Positions 8,436 to 17,026 of a DNA stretch of 64,000 nt are shown piece after piece. How positions within the stretch are numbered: position 1 is the stretch's first letter; each line of letters begins with the position of its first letter. Under the pieces are notes generated by a model. It did no database searches. It saw only the letters and a program-made list of their open reading frames with translations, and was not told the DNA's origin. Source of the DNA: Alphaproteobacteria bacterium (GTDB lineage Bacteria; Pseudomonadota; Alphaproteobacteria; TMED109); contig JAJDZX010000101.1 of the NCBI GenBank assembly GCA_022824395.1, positions 1 to 64,000 on the forward strand, written 5' to 3'. A program made the translations under genes and the position numbers.

Positions 8436-9628
8436 AGCTCCGGTCCCTCGACTCGGTTCCCTGGGAGGGACGGCGGGCGCTTGTCCGCTGCGACCTCAAC
8501 ATTGCGTTCCTCCCGGACGGCTCGCCGTCGGACCTCGCACGGATCGAGCGCCTGAAGCCCACCGTCGCCGAACTCGCGGGGCGGGGGGCCAAGGTCGTGC
8601 TGGCCTCGCATCTCGGCCGACCCGGCGGGGCGGTGGCCCCGGACCTCTCGCTCACGCAGGTGGTGGAACCCCTGGGCGAAACCCTGGGGGCGGAGGAAAT
8701 CGCGCTGCTCGGCGACTGCGCGGGAGACACGATCGAGGCCATCACGCAGGACCTGCAGCCGGGTGGCATCGCCCTGCTGGAGAACCTTCGGTTCCATCCC
8801 GGCGAGGAAGCCAACGACCCGGATTTCGCCGCTGCGCTCGCGCGCCTCGGCGATGTCTACGTGAACGACGCGTTTTCCGTGGCCCACCGCGAGCATGCCT
8901 CCATCGTCGGGGTCCCCCGGCACCTTGAAGCGGTCGCCGGGCGGGCTTTCGAGGCCGAGGTGGGAATGCTGGGGCGGGTGCTCGACGCCCGTGACGGCAG
9001 CGTGATGGCGATCGTGGGCGGATCCAAGGTGTCCTCCAAGATCGTCGCTCTCCGCAATCTCGTGGCGCACGTCGATGCCGTGGCCGTGGGCGGCGCAATG
9101 GCCAATACCTTCCTTGCCGCGCAGGGCCTGGATCTCGGCGATTCACTGGTCGAGCCCGAGATGCTCGACGAGGCCCGCGCGATCATCGAGGCCGCGTCGG
9201 GGGCAGGCTGCGAGCTGATGCTCCCGGTCGACGTCGTGGTGGCGGCGGATGTCGGCGGAGACGCGGAGCCCCAGGTCGTGCGGGTGGACGAGGTGCCGGC
9301 GGGGCAGCGGGTGTTCGATATCGGGCCCGAGACCTGCGACGTCTACGGCAATCGGTTGACGACCGTGCAGACCGTGCTCTGGAGTGGCCCGCTGGGGCTG
9401 TACGAGGTGCCGCCGTTCGACCAGGGCACTGCGGTGGTCGCGCGCACCGCGGCCATGCTGACCCGAGGCGGCGTCCTCACGTCGGTTGCCGGCGGCGGCG
9501 ACACCGCGGCCGCGCTGAACCGGCTGTCGCTGGGCGGCGGCTTCAGCTACGTGTCGGTCGCCGGAACCGCCTTCCTCCGTTGGGTCGAGGGCCGAAGCCT
9601 GCCGGGCCTCCTGCCGCTTGCCGCCTGA
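8432..9628 (+). CDS. pgk: Phosphoglycerate kinase
   Basis: Transfers phosphate between 1,3-bisphosphoglycerate and ADP in glycolysis or gluconeogenesis. 398 residues, normal for the monomeric enzyme. VRCDLNI near the N-terminus, ASHLGRPGG, NDAFSVAHREHASIVG and the C-terminal GGGDTAAAL loop all match. GTG 8432 overlaps the gap stop (GTGA), implying translational coupling. The VRCDLNI segment is VRVDLNVP in most homologues, a mild local divergence. Confidence 0.95.
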   Translation: MKLRSLDSVPWEGRRALVRCDLNIAFLPDGSPSDLARIERLKPTVAELAGRGAKVVLASHLGRPGGAVAPDLSLTQVVEPLGETLGAEEIALLGDCAGDTIEAITQDLQPGGIALLENLRFHPGEEANDPDFAAALARLGDVYVNDAFSVAHREHASIVGVPRHLEAVAGRAFEAEVGMLGRVLDARDGSVMAIVGGSKVSSKIVALRNLVAHVDAVAVGGAMANTFLAAQGLDLGDSLVEPEMLDEARAIIEAASGAGCELMLPVDVVVAADVGGDAEPQVVRVDEVPAGQRVFDIGPETCDVYGNRLTTVQTVLWSGPLGLYEVPPFDQGTAVVARTAAMLTRGGVLTSVAGGGDTAAALNRLSLGGGFSYVSVAGTAFLRWVEGRSLPGLLPLAA

Positions 9629-9657
9629 ACCCGCTTCCCGGAAAAGGATTCCAGAGC

Positions 9658-10578
9658 ATGCATGCAACGCCTGAAGTCAAACGCATCCTCGGTTACTACG
9701 AGGGAGAGGCGTCGGCACTGCTCGCGAACCTCGGCCGGATCCTCATGCACGGGGCGCTCGGCGGCACGGGCCGTGTCCTGATCCTGCCGGTCGACCAGGG
9801 ATTCGAGCACGGGCCCGGCCGGTCGTTCGCCCCCAATCCGGACGGATACGACCCGCTTTATCACTACCGTCTGGCGCTCGACGCCGACCTGAGCGCGTTC
9901 GCGGCGCCGATCGGGCTGCTCCAGGCGGGCATCGACACGTTTGCCGGGCGTGTGCCCCTCATCCTGAAGCTGAACAGCGGCATGAGCTGGTCGACCGTGA
10001 AGGATCAGGCCGTGACAGCGACCGTGAGCGATGCGCTGCGGCTGGGGTGCGCGGCGGTGGGATTCACGATGTACCCGGGCGCGGACGCCCAGTACGGCAT
10101 GATGGAGGAGTTGCGCGAGATCATCCGCGAGGCGCGGGCAGCCGGTCTGCCGACCGTCGTCTGGTCGTATCCGCGCGGCGGCGCGCTGGCCAGGGAAGAC
10201 GAGACGGCGCTCGACGTGACCGCCTACGCGGCGCATCTGGCCGCCCTCGTCGGTGCCCACGTGATCAAGGTGAAGCCGCCGTCGGCGCATCTTGCCCAGA
10301 AGGAGGCGGCGGCGGTGTATGCCGAGCAGGGCATCCCTGCCGAAACCCTGTCCGAGCGGGTCCGCCACGTGATGCAGGCTGCCTTCAACGGCCGGCGGAT
10401 CGTCGTGTTCTCCGGCGGCTCGGCGAAGGGGCAGGACGCGGTCCTGGCGGAGGTGGGAGAGGTCGCCCGCGGCGGCGGCCATGGATCGATCATTGGCCGC
10501 AACAGCTTCCAGCGACAGATGCCCGAAGCGATCGCGCTCCTGAGTTCGATCATCGACATCTACCGGAATGCAGGCTGA
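9658..10578 (+). CDS. Fructose-bisphosphate aldolase, class I (DhnA/FbaB type)
   Basis: Cleaves fructose-1,6-bisphosphate through a lysine Schiff base. The 306 residues belong to the archaeal/bacterial DhnA-type class I family, not the zinc-dependent class II enzyme. Visible markers are ILPVDQGFEHGP near the N-terminus, LKLNSGMSW, and HVIKVKPPS near residue 200 with the candidate Schiff-base lysine. GGSAKG is the phosphate-binding segment. ATG 9658 follows AAAAGGA at a workable distance. It sits 29 nt after pgk and overlaps thiE by 11 nt. Confidence 0.92.
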   Translation: MHATPEVKRILGYYEGEASALLANLGRILMHGALGGTGRVLILPVDQGFEHGPGRSFAPNPDGYDPLYHYRLALDADLSAFAAPIGLLQAGIDTFAGRVPLILKLNSGMSWSTVKDQAVTATVSDALRLGCAAVGFTMYPGADAQYGMMEELREIIREARAAGLPTVVWSYPRGGALAREDETALDVTAYAAHLAALVGAHVIKVKPPSAHLAQKEAAAVYAEQGIPAETLSERVRHVMQAAFNGRRIVVFSGGSAKGQDAVLAEVGEVARGGGHGSIIGRNSFQRQMPEAIALLSSIIDIYRNAG

Positions 10579-11257
10579 ACTCCCGTCGTCCGAGGCGCAC
10601 GGATCGGACTGCCGGCTGTACCTGATCACGCCGTCGGTCTTCGAACTCGACGGGTTTGTTCCGCGCTTCGAGGCTGCGCTGGCGGGCGGAGCGGTGGGCT
10701 GCGTGCAGCTGCGGATGAAGGAGGCTGACGACGCTGCGGTCGTGGCGGCGATGGCCGAGCTCCTGCCCCGCTGCCGGGAGCGGGGCGTGCCGCTGGTGCT
10801 GAATGATCGCGCCCATCTCGTGGACGTGACGGACGCCGACGGCCTGCACGTGGGCGCCGAGGACCTGGCGGCCGTGGCGGCTCGCGAACGGATCGGAGCC
10901 GACCGGATCCTGGGCGTGAGCTGCTACGACTCCAGGCATGCCGCGATGGAAGCGGCCGCCCGCGCGGATGCGGACTACGTGGCGTTTGGCGCGTTCTTCC
11001 CGACGACCACCAAGACGCCGCGGGCCCGTCCGGACATTTCCCTGCTCGAGGAGTGGGACGCCGTCACGGTGGTGCCGGCAGTCGCGATCGGCGGGATCAC
11101 GCCGGACAACTGCGGCGCCCTGGCCGAGGCCGGCGCGGCGTTCGTGGCCGTGGTGTCAGCGGTGTGGGACCACCCCGAGGGGCCGGGTGCGGCCGTGGCC
11201 GCATTCGGCCGTGCTCTGGGTACGGCTGCCAACCGTCAGGCTGGCAATCAGCAGTAG
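10568..11257 (+). CDS. thiE: Thiamine-phosphate synthase
   Basis: Joins the thiazole and pyrimidine phosphates to make thiamine monophosphate. The 229-residue TIM barrel shows QLRMKE, NDRA, GLHVGAEDL, FGAFFPTTTK and the phosphate-binding AIGGI, all in family order. The ATG overlaps the end of the aldolase gene. Its place at the end of an operon led by the thiamine-diphosphate enzyme transketolase suggests coordinated supply of cofactor, which is inference. The extra 20-odd residues at both ends are not conserved. Confidence 0.93.
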   Translation: MQAELPSSEAHGSDCRLYLITPSVFELDGFVPRFEAALAGGAVGCVQLRMKEADDAAVVAAMAELLPRCRERGVPLVLNDRAHLVDVTDADGLHVGAEDLAAVAARERIGADRILGVSCYDSRHAAMEAAARADADYVAFGAFFPTTTKTPRARPDISLLEEWDAVTVVPAVAIGGITPDNCGALAEAGAAFVAVVSAVWDHPEGPGAAVAAFGRALGTAANRQAGNQQ

Positions 11258-11305
11258 CGATCGGGAAGCGCAACGCTCCGCGGGCGGCGGGACCGCCCAG
11301 GCTGC

Positions 11306-11506
11306 TCAGGCTTCGCGGGCGGCGCGCTTCCGCTGCAGCTTCCGCCAGCGGCGCACGGCTTCCGACTTTTCGCGAGCCCTTCGCTCGGAGGGTTTCTCGT
11401 AGGCCCTCCGCTTCTTCATTTCCCGGTACAGGCCTTCGCGCTGAAGCTTCTTCTTCAGTGCCTTCAGGGCCTGATCGACATTGTTATCTCGTACGACGAC
11501 CTGCAA
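11306..11506 (-). CDS. rpsU: 30S ribosomal protein S21
   Basis: Small, very basic ribosomal protein that binds the 30S subunit near the platform. From TTG 11506 it has 66 residues starting [18 protein letters not shown], the exact start expected for S21, with [17 protein letters not shown] and a lysine/arginine tail. The longer frame upstream has no S21 similarity. It is convergent with thiE across a 48-bp gap. An AGAGAG sequence lies a short distance upstream of the TTG. Confidence 0.95.
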   Translation of the reverse strand: MQVVVRDNNVDQALKALKKKLQREGLYREMKKRRAYEKPSERRAREKSEAVRRWRKLQRKRAAREA

Positions 11507-11685
11507 TGGATGCTCTCTCTCGTGAACGCAACTGCGTAATTTCCCGTCGGGGCGGTTGCTTTCTATAGCACAGGCGCGGATACGATGGGAAGGCGTCGGT
11601 CGCGACACAAGATCATTTCACGCTGCCGGAACTCTGGCGTTGCGGTCATGTACGACCCTTGGCGTATCTTGCTGTCCATCGAGTC

Positions 11686-11784
11686 AAAAAAGATAACTAT
11701 ACCGGAAATATCGGGATCAGGTTCGCTTTTTTGATCTGAAAAGATAACTAAATCGTCCTTTCGGATGTATAGTTACTTTTTTGC
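11686..11784. promoter_or_regulatory. Three-copy operator-like motif upstream of the AlbA_2 gene
   Basis: A 17-bp AT-rich motif occurs three times in 99 bp of otherwise GC-rich DNA: AAAAAAGATAACTATAC at 11686-11702, GAAAAGATAACTAAATC at 11738-11754, and the reverse-strand copy at 11768-11784 (read on minus: GCAAAAAAGTAACTATA). Two copies are direct and one inverted; the last ends about 10 bp before the ribosome binding site (11794-11798). This arrangement looks like repressor binding, possibly autoregulation. Confidence 0.55.
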
Positions 11785-11807
11785 AGCGGCCCCGGAGGGT
11801 GCCGGTC

Positions 11808-13751
11808 ATGGCTTTGGGCGCGTTTGGGCGGGACCCGATTGACGACCTCGTCGAACAGGCACTGCGTCGATTGGCGCAGGGAGAGTCGCCATCCCGAATC
11901 GAGACGGAGCGGCTGGATGTGAAGGAAGAGCCGGGCCGTCGAGGGGCCGGCGGGATCGTTTCTCCCGGCGAGAGAACCAGCGAGGAGGCCGCCGACTTTC
12001 TGGCGGCGGAACTGGCCTGCATGGCAAACACGTCTGGGGGTGGTGCGCTCATCGTCGGCGTCGCTGGTGACGGTTCCCGGATCGGCACTAGGCTCGATCC
12101 GGATTGGCTGCGCCATCGCATATGGGAGTGCACCTCCGGACAACTCACCATCGCCGCCCGCGAGGGACATCTCAATGGCTGCCGTATCCTGATCCTGACC
12201 TGCGTGGAGGCGCTCGCCCCCGTCAGGTACCGCGGGAAGCTGCGATGGCGTGTCGGGACCAACTGTGTCGAGGTCGACCCCGTTGTCTGGCAATCGAGGA
12301 TGCTGGAGCGGGTCGGGTTCGACTGGTCGGACGAACCGTCCGGCCACACGCTGAACGATGCGAGCCCGGTCGCCTGCGAGGTTGCGCGCGGCTACCTGCG
12401 CGAATCCAACGGCGATGATGCCGCTTCCGGGTTGGTCAATGCGACCGATGCCGATCTCCTCCGCCGCCTCAACCTGGTCAAGAATTCGCAACGGCTCACG
12501 AACGCGGGGTCACTGTTGTTCGTGGAGACCCCTTGGCCGGCCATCGACTACATTCGCCGCGACATGCCGGGGGGCGACAGCACCCTGCGCATCCACGGTG
12601 CCGGACCCCTGCTCGCGCAAGTGCATCAGGTCGAGCAGGCCGGAGAGGTGGCCAACCGAGTGACACGCGCCGCCGAGGGCTTTGCGCGCAGCAGGATCCG
12701 GGCCATCCCGCCGCGGACGCTGCGTGAAGCGATCGTCAACGGGATTGTCCACCGTGACTGGCAGTCGCCACTGCCGACCACCATCGAGCACGTTGGCGAC
12801 ACGTTGACAGTGACTTCACCTGGCGGATTCTTGGGAGGGGTGAATCCCGGCAACATCATCACCCACCCCGCGGTACCTCGCTATCGAAGCCTTTCCGCGG
12901 CCATGGCAACACTGGGCTTGGCCGAACGCGAGGGGATCGGCGTCGACAGGATGGTGCGGGACATGCTGGCCATTGGGCGACCTGCGCCAGCCATCTCCGA
13001 GGTCGACGGCCCATACGTTCGCGTCGTGCTGCTGGGAGGGGCCCCGGATGAAGCCACCACCGCCTTGTTGACTTCGCTTGTTCCTCCCCGTGCAGGCAGC
13101 GTGGATTCGCTCCTGCTGATCGAGCACTTGACTCGGCATGGCTGGGTAGACGCGGTTTCGGCAATTCCGGTTCTGCAACGCTCCTCCCAGGCGGAAACCG
13201 AGGAGGCAATCCGTCGGTTGGCGGACGCTCGTCTGGGACCGGGCGAGGCGATGCCCGTGATTGCGCGGGTGCGTGGAATGCCCGCTCATCCCCCCGAAGC
13301 ATTTCGGCTCTCCGACGTGGCGCGCGGCCGACTCTCCCATCGGTGTGCTCACCTTCGCACCCCCAAGGGACGCGAAGCGTTCGTTCTCGACTGGAGCCGC
13401 GGGCGGGGGCGAGTCTCCACGACCGAGGTGGCCGATGTGACGGGGCTCAGCACGGTAACCGCCGGAAAGCTCCTGACCGGTCTCGCCGAGGCCGGTCATC
13501 TCGAGGGGGGCGGCCCGGGCGGAGAGGCCGGGGCTACTTCTATGTTCCAGTCGACACGGAACACTGAAGCTCTCGTCCGGTTGCTGCGGAAGGTTGTGTC
13601 CGGCCCTCGCATCGCCAGCGGAGGGCGTCATGCACTGCGGCGCTTGTCTGCACGTCGCGAATCCGTGTGCACCGTGGAGACGCCCTGTTGCAACACACAA
13701 ACCGTCGAGGGAAACCGTAGCCCGTTGCGGCGCGGGGTGGCGACAGGGTAA
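11808..13751 (+). CDS. AlbA_2 (Schlafen-type) / ATPase-like DNA-binding regulator, probably frameshifted near its end
   Basis: The N-terminal part (about residues 25-150: ERLDVKEEPG, then ANTSGGGALIVGVAGDG) is the AlbA_2 domain of Schlafen-like bacterial proteins. Residues 290-390 carry REAIVNGIVHRDW and a GFLGGVNPGNI segment typical of the HATPase_c_4 domain found with it. The last third has winged-helix-like stretches (TTEVADVTGLSTVTAGKLL). These proteins are usually called regulators or defence-associated; the true role is unknown. After LEGGG the frame leaves the family. The expected ending (GRGYFYVPVDTEH, stop at 13567) is in another frame, so an indel in a six-G run at 13505-13510 is likely and residues beyond are spurious. 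ATG 11808 has GGAGG upstream. Confidence 0.75.
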   Translation: MALGAFGRDPIDDLVEQALRRLAQGESPSRIETERLDVKEEPGRRGAGGIVSPGERTSEEAADFLAAELACMANTSGGGALIVGVAGDGSRIGTRLDPDWLRHRIWECTSGQLTIAAREGHLNGCRILILTCVEALAPVRYRGKLRWRVGTNCVEVDPVVWQSRMLERVGFDWSDEPSGHTLNDASPVACEVARGYLRESNGDDAASGLVNATDADLLRRLNLVKNSQRLTNAGSLLFVETPWPAIDYIRRDMPGGDSTLRIHGAGPLLAQVHQVEQAGEVANRVTRAAEGFARSRIRAIPPRTLREAIVNGIVHRDWQSPLPTTIEHVGDTLTVTSPGGFLGGVNPGNIITHPAVPRYRSLSAAMATLGLAEREGIGVDRMVRDMLAIGRPAPAISEVDGPYVRVVLLGGAPDEATTALLTSLVPPRAGSVDSLLLIEHLTRHGWVDAVSAIPVLQRSSQAETEEAIRRLADARLGPGEAMPVIARVRGMPAHPPEAFRLSDVARGRLSHRCAHLRTPKGREAFVLDWSRGRGRVSTTEVADVTGLSTVTAGKLLTGLAEAGHLEGGGPGGEAGATSMFQSTRNTEALVRLLRKVVSGPRIASGGRHALRRLSARRESVCTVETPCCNTQTVEGNRSPLRRGVATG

Positions 13752-13829
13752 CGCCAGTAGGTCAAGACCCAGCAACGTTCCTGCGCGCGGCCAGGGGTGC
13801 GGAGGCGGTGGGTGTTGCTGCCGAACGGA

Positions 13830-14258
13830 TCAGATGACGGTGAGGGATTCGGCGGTCGCCCGCCGGACAGCACCCAGGGGTACGGACCTCTCGAGGGTGA
13901 CAAATCGAGCGCCGTGCGCGACGGCAAGCGCCAGCAGGTAGACGTCGGTCAGCTGGCGGGGGACCAGCAGCTGGTGGCGGTCGACGGCATGATCGTCAAG
14001 CAAGCTCACATCATCCGGCAGGAAACGATGCCACGGGGTGGACACCGCGATCCGCAGCCGCATCACCGCTTCGGCCGCGCCCAGGACGTTCGGGTATCGC
14101 GGCTGCGACAGGATCCGCACGCAGCCGTTTTGCGTGAGTGGGCACGATGCCCATCCGTGCTCGATGTTCGCCTCGAACCATTCCGAAGCCGTCGCGTGCT
14201 GGGCGTGATTCTCGTCAAGCAGCGCGATCAGGACATTGACGTCGAGCAGCGCCCGCAT
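13830..14258 (-). CDS. vapC: VapC-type PIN toxin
   Basis: Type II toxin, a PIN-fold ribonuclease. The 142 residues start MRALLDVNVLIALLDENH with the first acidic residues of the active site and end with LTDVYLLALAVAHGARFVTLE, carrying the later aspartates, as in the TA-VapC subfamily. ATG 14258 was chosen over the overlapping upstream TTG. It lies 3 nt after the antitoxin stop, so the pair is one operon. The toxin appears intact although the antitoxin frame is broken. Confidence 0.85.
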   Translation of the reverse strand: MRALLDVNVLIALLDENHAQHATASEWFEANIEHGWASCPLTQNGCVRILSQPRYPNVLGAAEAVMRLRIAVSTPWHRFLPDDVSLLDDHAVDRHQLLVPRQLTDVYLLALAVAHGARFVTLERSVPLGAVRRATAESLTVI

Positions 14259-14261
14259 CAA

Positions 14262-14505
14262 CTAGACCTCCAGTTCGTCCCGGAGCGTGTTCACGAGATC
14301 ATTGGTGACGACTTCACCCCCCGACGGGATGGGCTTGAAGCCGTAGACGTCGCGCCGTGAACGCCTGGGACCTGCGGAACCAGCCCGCGCGCAATGCTTC
14401 GCGCAACAGATTGGAGACGAACTCGCCGGTGGTGGTCTGCTCCCGCTTGGCGAGTTCCTTTACGGCGGACAGGACATCGCCGTCGATGTTCAGTGTGGTA
14501 CGCAT
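14262..14505 (-). pseudogene. vapB: VapB-type ribbon-helix-helix antitoxin, frameshifted
   Basis: Starts MRTTLNIDGDVLSAVKELAK, the RHH DNA-binding segment that would repress the operon. The expected toxin-binding tail (RDVYGFKPIPSGGEVVTNDL and LRDELEV) lies in another frame and ends in TAG at 14262. The in-frame reading instead gives an unrelated tail ending at 14314. The span is 244 nt, one more than a multiple of three, so a single-base insertion around 14350-14370 explains it. A truncated protein could still bind DNA but would lack the neutralising tail. Confidence 0.7.
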
Positions 14506-14889
14506 GCCGCGGCTCTCCCGGCCGTTCGGCAGGCCATGGTAATGCCTCACCCGGTTGCATCCAACATCAGGCATCTGCCATCACCTTCCTGTCCGGCAGA
14601 TGACGCGTTTCGTGGCGGCAGCGACGCTGAACCGTGGTCCGTCGTAGCGGTATCGGCCGGGAAGCCGCGCCCACGGGAACCCCGCCGGGACGGCTCATCG
14701 GCTGGGCACCGCGAGAACCATGCGACGGCATCGGGCTTGACGCATATACTTGACATTCCGATGCGCAACTTGACTTACGCATGGTAACGCTGCTTGCGAC
14801 GTCACGATCGTGGCGCGGCCGTTGCCGGGTTCCCGCGGCGGCCTCACCGGGCCGCCACGTACGTGCCGCGGCGCTGACAGGAGCACGAC
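14506..14889. other. Intergenic stretch with three CTTGAC repeats
   Basis: No protein or RNA gene is recognised. CTTGAC occurs three times at about 14736, 14749 and 14769, inside a locally AT-rich patch. These could be operator or promoter elements for vapBC (minus) or the DUF218 gene (plus). Neither direction gives a clean -35/-10 pair. Confidence 0.35.
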
Positions 14890-15486
14890 CTGTCGCGCTA
14901 TAGCCGAGCCGTTCGTACGGTTCCCCTCGTGGTGGTGGGTTCGTGCATCTTCGCTTGGGGCGCTGGACTCCAGGGGTTCATTCACTCCCTGCCGACTCCG
15001 CCCGACCTCCAGTCCGAGGTCAGGGCTGTCATCGTGCTCACCGGAGGGCACGGGCGCCTTGCCGCCGGGTTCAAGCTGCTGGAAGCGAATCCCGGGGCGC
15101 GCCTGCTCATTTCGGGGGTCGGGGCAGGCGTGCGCACGACCGATCTGGTCGTACCGCCGGGCGTCGAATCCCGGGTGGACCTCGGTCGGACGGCCGTCGA
15201 TACCGTGGGCAACGCGATGGAAAGCCAGCGCTGGGCGAGAGAGCACGGCATTGCGAGGGCCGTGCTGGTGACCAGCGACGTGCACCTGCCCCGCAGTCTG
15301 CTCCTGTTCCGGCACCTGGCCCCCGACATCGAGGTCGTCCCGTACCCGGTCGCAGGCCCGGGAGGCGGTCCCGAGGACCGTCCGATCGCGTGGTACGCAG
15401 CCGCCGCGGTCGAGTACTCCAAGTCGGTGGTCATGCGGGTCATCCTGCTGCTGGTCGGGCCCGACTACCTCGCCGGCAGGGCCTGA
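14890..15486 (+). CDS. DUF218 (YdcF/ElyC-like) protein
   Basis: About 198 residues with a short N-terminal membrane anchor (VPLVVVGSCIFAWGAGL) and a DUF218 domain: AVIVLTGGHGRLAAGFKLL, DTVGNAMESQRWA and VLVTSDVHLPRSLLLF. Family members include envelope proteins such as ElyC and S-adenosylmethionine-binding YdcF; no precise function is assigned. The start is unusual. AGGAG at 14879-14883 is spaced 6 nt from CTG 14890, whereas the first conventional start, GTG 14929, has no ribosome binding site. I therefore prefer the CTG, which adds a basic SRYSRAVRT leader before the membrane helix. Confidence 0.75.
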   Translation: MSRYSRAVRTVPLVVVGSCIFAWGAGLQGFIHSLPTPPDLQSEVRAVIVLTGGHGRLAAGFKLLEANPGARLLISGVGAGVRTTDLVVPPGVESRVDLGRTAVDTVGNAMESQRWAREHGIARAVLVTSDVHLPRSLLLFRHLAPDIEVVPYPVAGPGGGPEDRPIAWYAAAAVEYSKSVVMRVILLLVGPDYLAGRA

Positions 15487-15658
15487 TGGCACCGATCGCG
15501 GCGCGCTCGCGGTGGAATCGGGCCAATCAAACGCTATATGCTTGTGTTCGCACACTTCATGCGGGCGTGCGCACTTCTGCTGTCAGGGATTCGGGGGGTC
15601 ACGGGCTGGGGCGCGATCGAAGCAGCCGCTCGACGATGCCGTCAACAGTCAGAACATC

Positions 15659-17026
15659 ATGACCGAGCCCACCGGCGTCGAAGCTGAACCCCGGCGCGTC
15701 GAGAACCAAGCGCCATCCTCCGCCCCGAAGGTGGCCCGCTGGCGATTCTTCCGCGGGTTCCGGCGAATCTGGCACGGCCTGCATTTCGTGGGGGTGCTCG
15801 CCGCCGGAATCGCCGTTTTCGTCGCGCTGGTGCGCGCCAAGGCGCCGCCGGAATTTCTGGACATGACCCTTCCACCGATGCCGGTCGCGGCGATTACCGC
15901 CCAGGAAGGTGATCATGCGTCGACGATCACCGCCTACGGTGAGGTGGTCGCCCGGCGTTCAGCCGACATACGGGCCATTGTCGGGGGTCCCATCCTGCGG
16001 GTGTCGGAGCACTTTGCGAACGGAGCGCCGGTGATGGCCGGGGAGGTGCTGCTGGAGCTGGATCCGTTCGAGTACGAGCGTCGGGTCGAGGAGACGGCGG
16101 CGGCCGTCCGGGAAGCGGAAGCCCGGCTGATGGAGAACCGCGAGACCACTCGCCATCAAATGGACCTCGTGGCGCTCGCGGAAGAGCGGCGGAACCTCAC
16201 GCGGACCGAATACGAGCGGCAGGTGGACCTAGCCGAACAGAATGTGAGTGCCAGGCGTACGCTGGAGGCGGCGCAGTCCCAGCTGGCGGCAGCCGAGGCG
16301 AATCTGACGCAGCAGCGCCAGCAGGCGACTGCCGGCACCGCCAAGATCGCCCAGCAGGAAGCCATTCTCGAGCGCCTGCGTGCGGCCGAGGCGCGGAGCC
16401 GGCGGGCGTTGAGCGATACCCGGATCCGCGCTGCCTTCGACGGCTATCTCGCCCAGGTATCGGGCGACCTGGGCCAGCAGATCAAGGCGGGAGAGCGCAT
16501 CGCGCGACTGATCGACACGGCCGTGCTGGAAGTACGGTTCTTCATCCCCGAAGGTCAGCTGGCCCGGCTGGTCGAGATTGCCGACGAGGGCATTGGCGCC
16601 ATTTGCGTGGTGTCCTGGCGGACGGACGCGGGCATCCGTACCTATTCGGCGCGCGTGACCCGCATCGAGGGCGAAATCCAGACGAACCGGGCCGGTGTCA
16701 ACGTGTACGCCCGCATTTCCGACGCCGACCTTAAATCGGATCCCATCCGGCCGGGCGCCTTTGTCGAGGTGGAGCTCTTCGAGGAGACGCACGTGCGGAC
16801 CTTCCAGGTTCCGTCCGAAGCGGTACGCCCGGGCCCCAGCCTGTTGGTGGCAGCGGAAGGGATAGCGGTGGTCCGCACGGTCGCGGTCGTCGCCAGGGCC
16901 GGCCGGAAGGTCCTGGTGCGGGGCGAACTGGCCCCGGGCGAGGCCGTGATTCTGACCCGTTCGGGCGAACTTCACCCCGGAGATGCGATCGCGGTCGTTG
17001 CCGGCGGGACGCTAGGTGGACAATAG
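15659..17026 (+). CDS. RND efflux membrane fusion (periplasmic adaptor) protein
   Basis: 455 residues. One membrane helix at about 42-58 anchors the protein, followed by a barrel-sandwich half (VVARRSADIRAIVGGPI), a long alpha-helical hairpin rich in Ala/Glu/Gln (about 130-245), the second half of the lipoyl-like domain (ALSDTRIRAAFDGYLAQ) and a beta-barrel. This is the HlyD/AcrA adaptor that links the inner-membrane pump to an outer-membrane channel. ATG 15659 begins the hydrophilic head; the longer upstream frame is not family-like. Its stop overlaps the RND gene start. No TolC-type gene is present in the window. Confidence 0.92.
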   Translation: MTEPTGVEAEPRRVENQAPSSAPKVARWRFFRGFRRIWHGLHFVGVLAAGIAVFVALVRAKAPPEFLDMTLPPMPVAAITAQEGDHASTITAYGEVVARRSADIRAIVGGPILRVSEHFANGAPVMAGEVLLELDPFEYERRVEETAAAVREAEARLMENRETTRHQMDLVALAEERRNLTRTEYERQVDLAEQNVSARRTLEAAQSQLAAAEANLTQQRQQATAGTAKIAQQEAILERLRAAEARSRRALSDTRIRAAFDGYLAQVSGDLGQQIKAGERIARLIDTAVLEVRFFIPEGQLARLVEIADEGIGAICVVSWRTDAGIRTYSARVTRIEGEIQTNRAGVNVYARISDADLKSDPIRPGAFVEVELFEETHVRTFQVPSEAVRPGPSLLVAAEGIAVVRTVAVVARAGRKVLVRGELAPGEAVILTRSGELHPGDAIAVVAGGTLGGQ

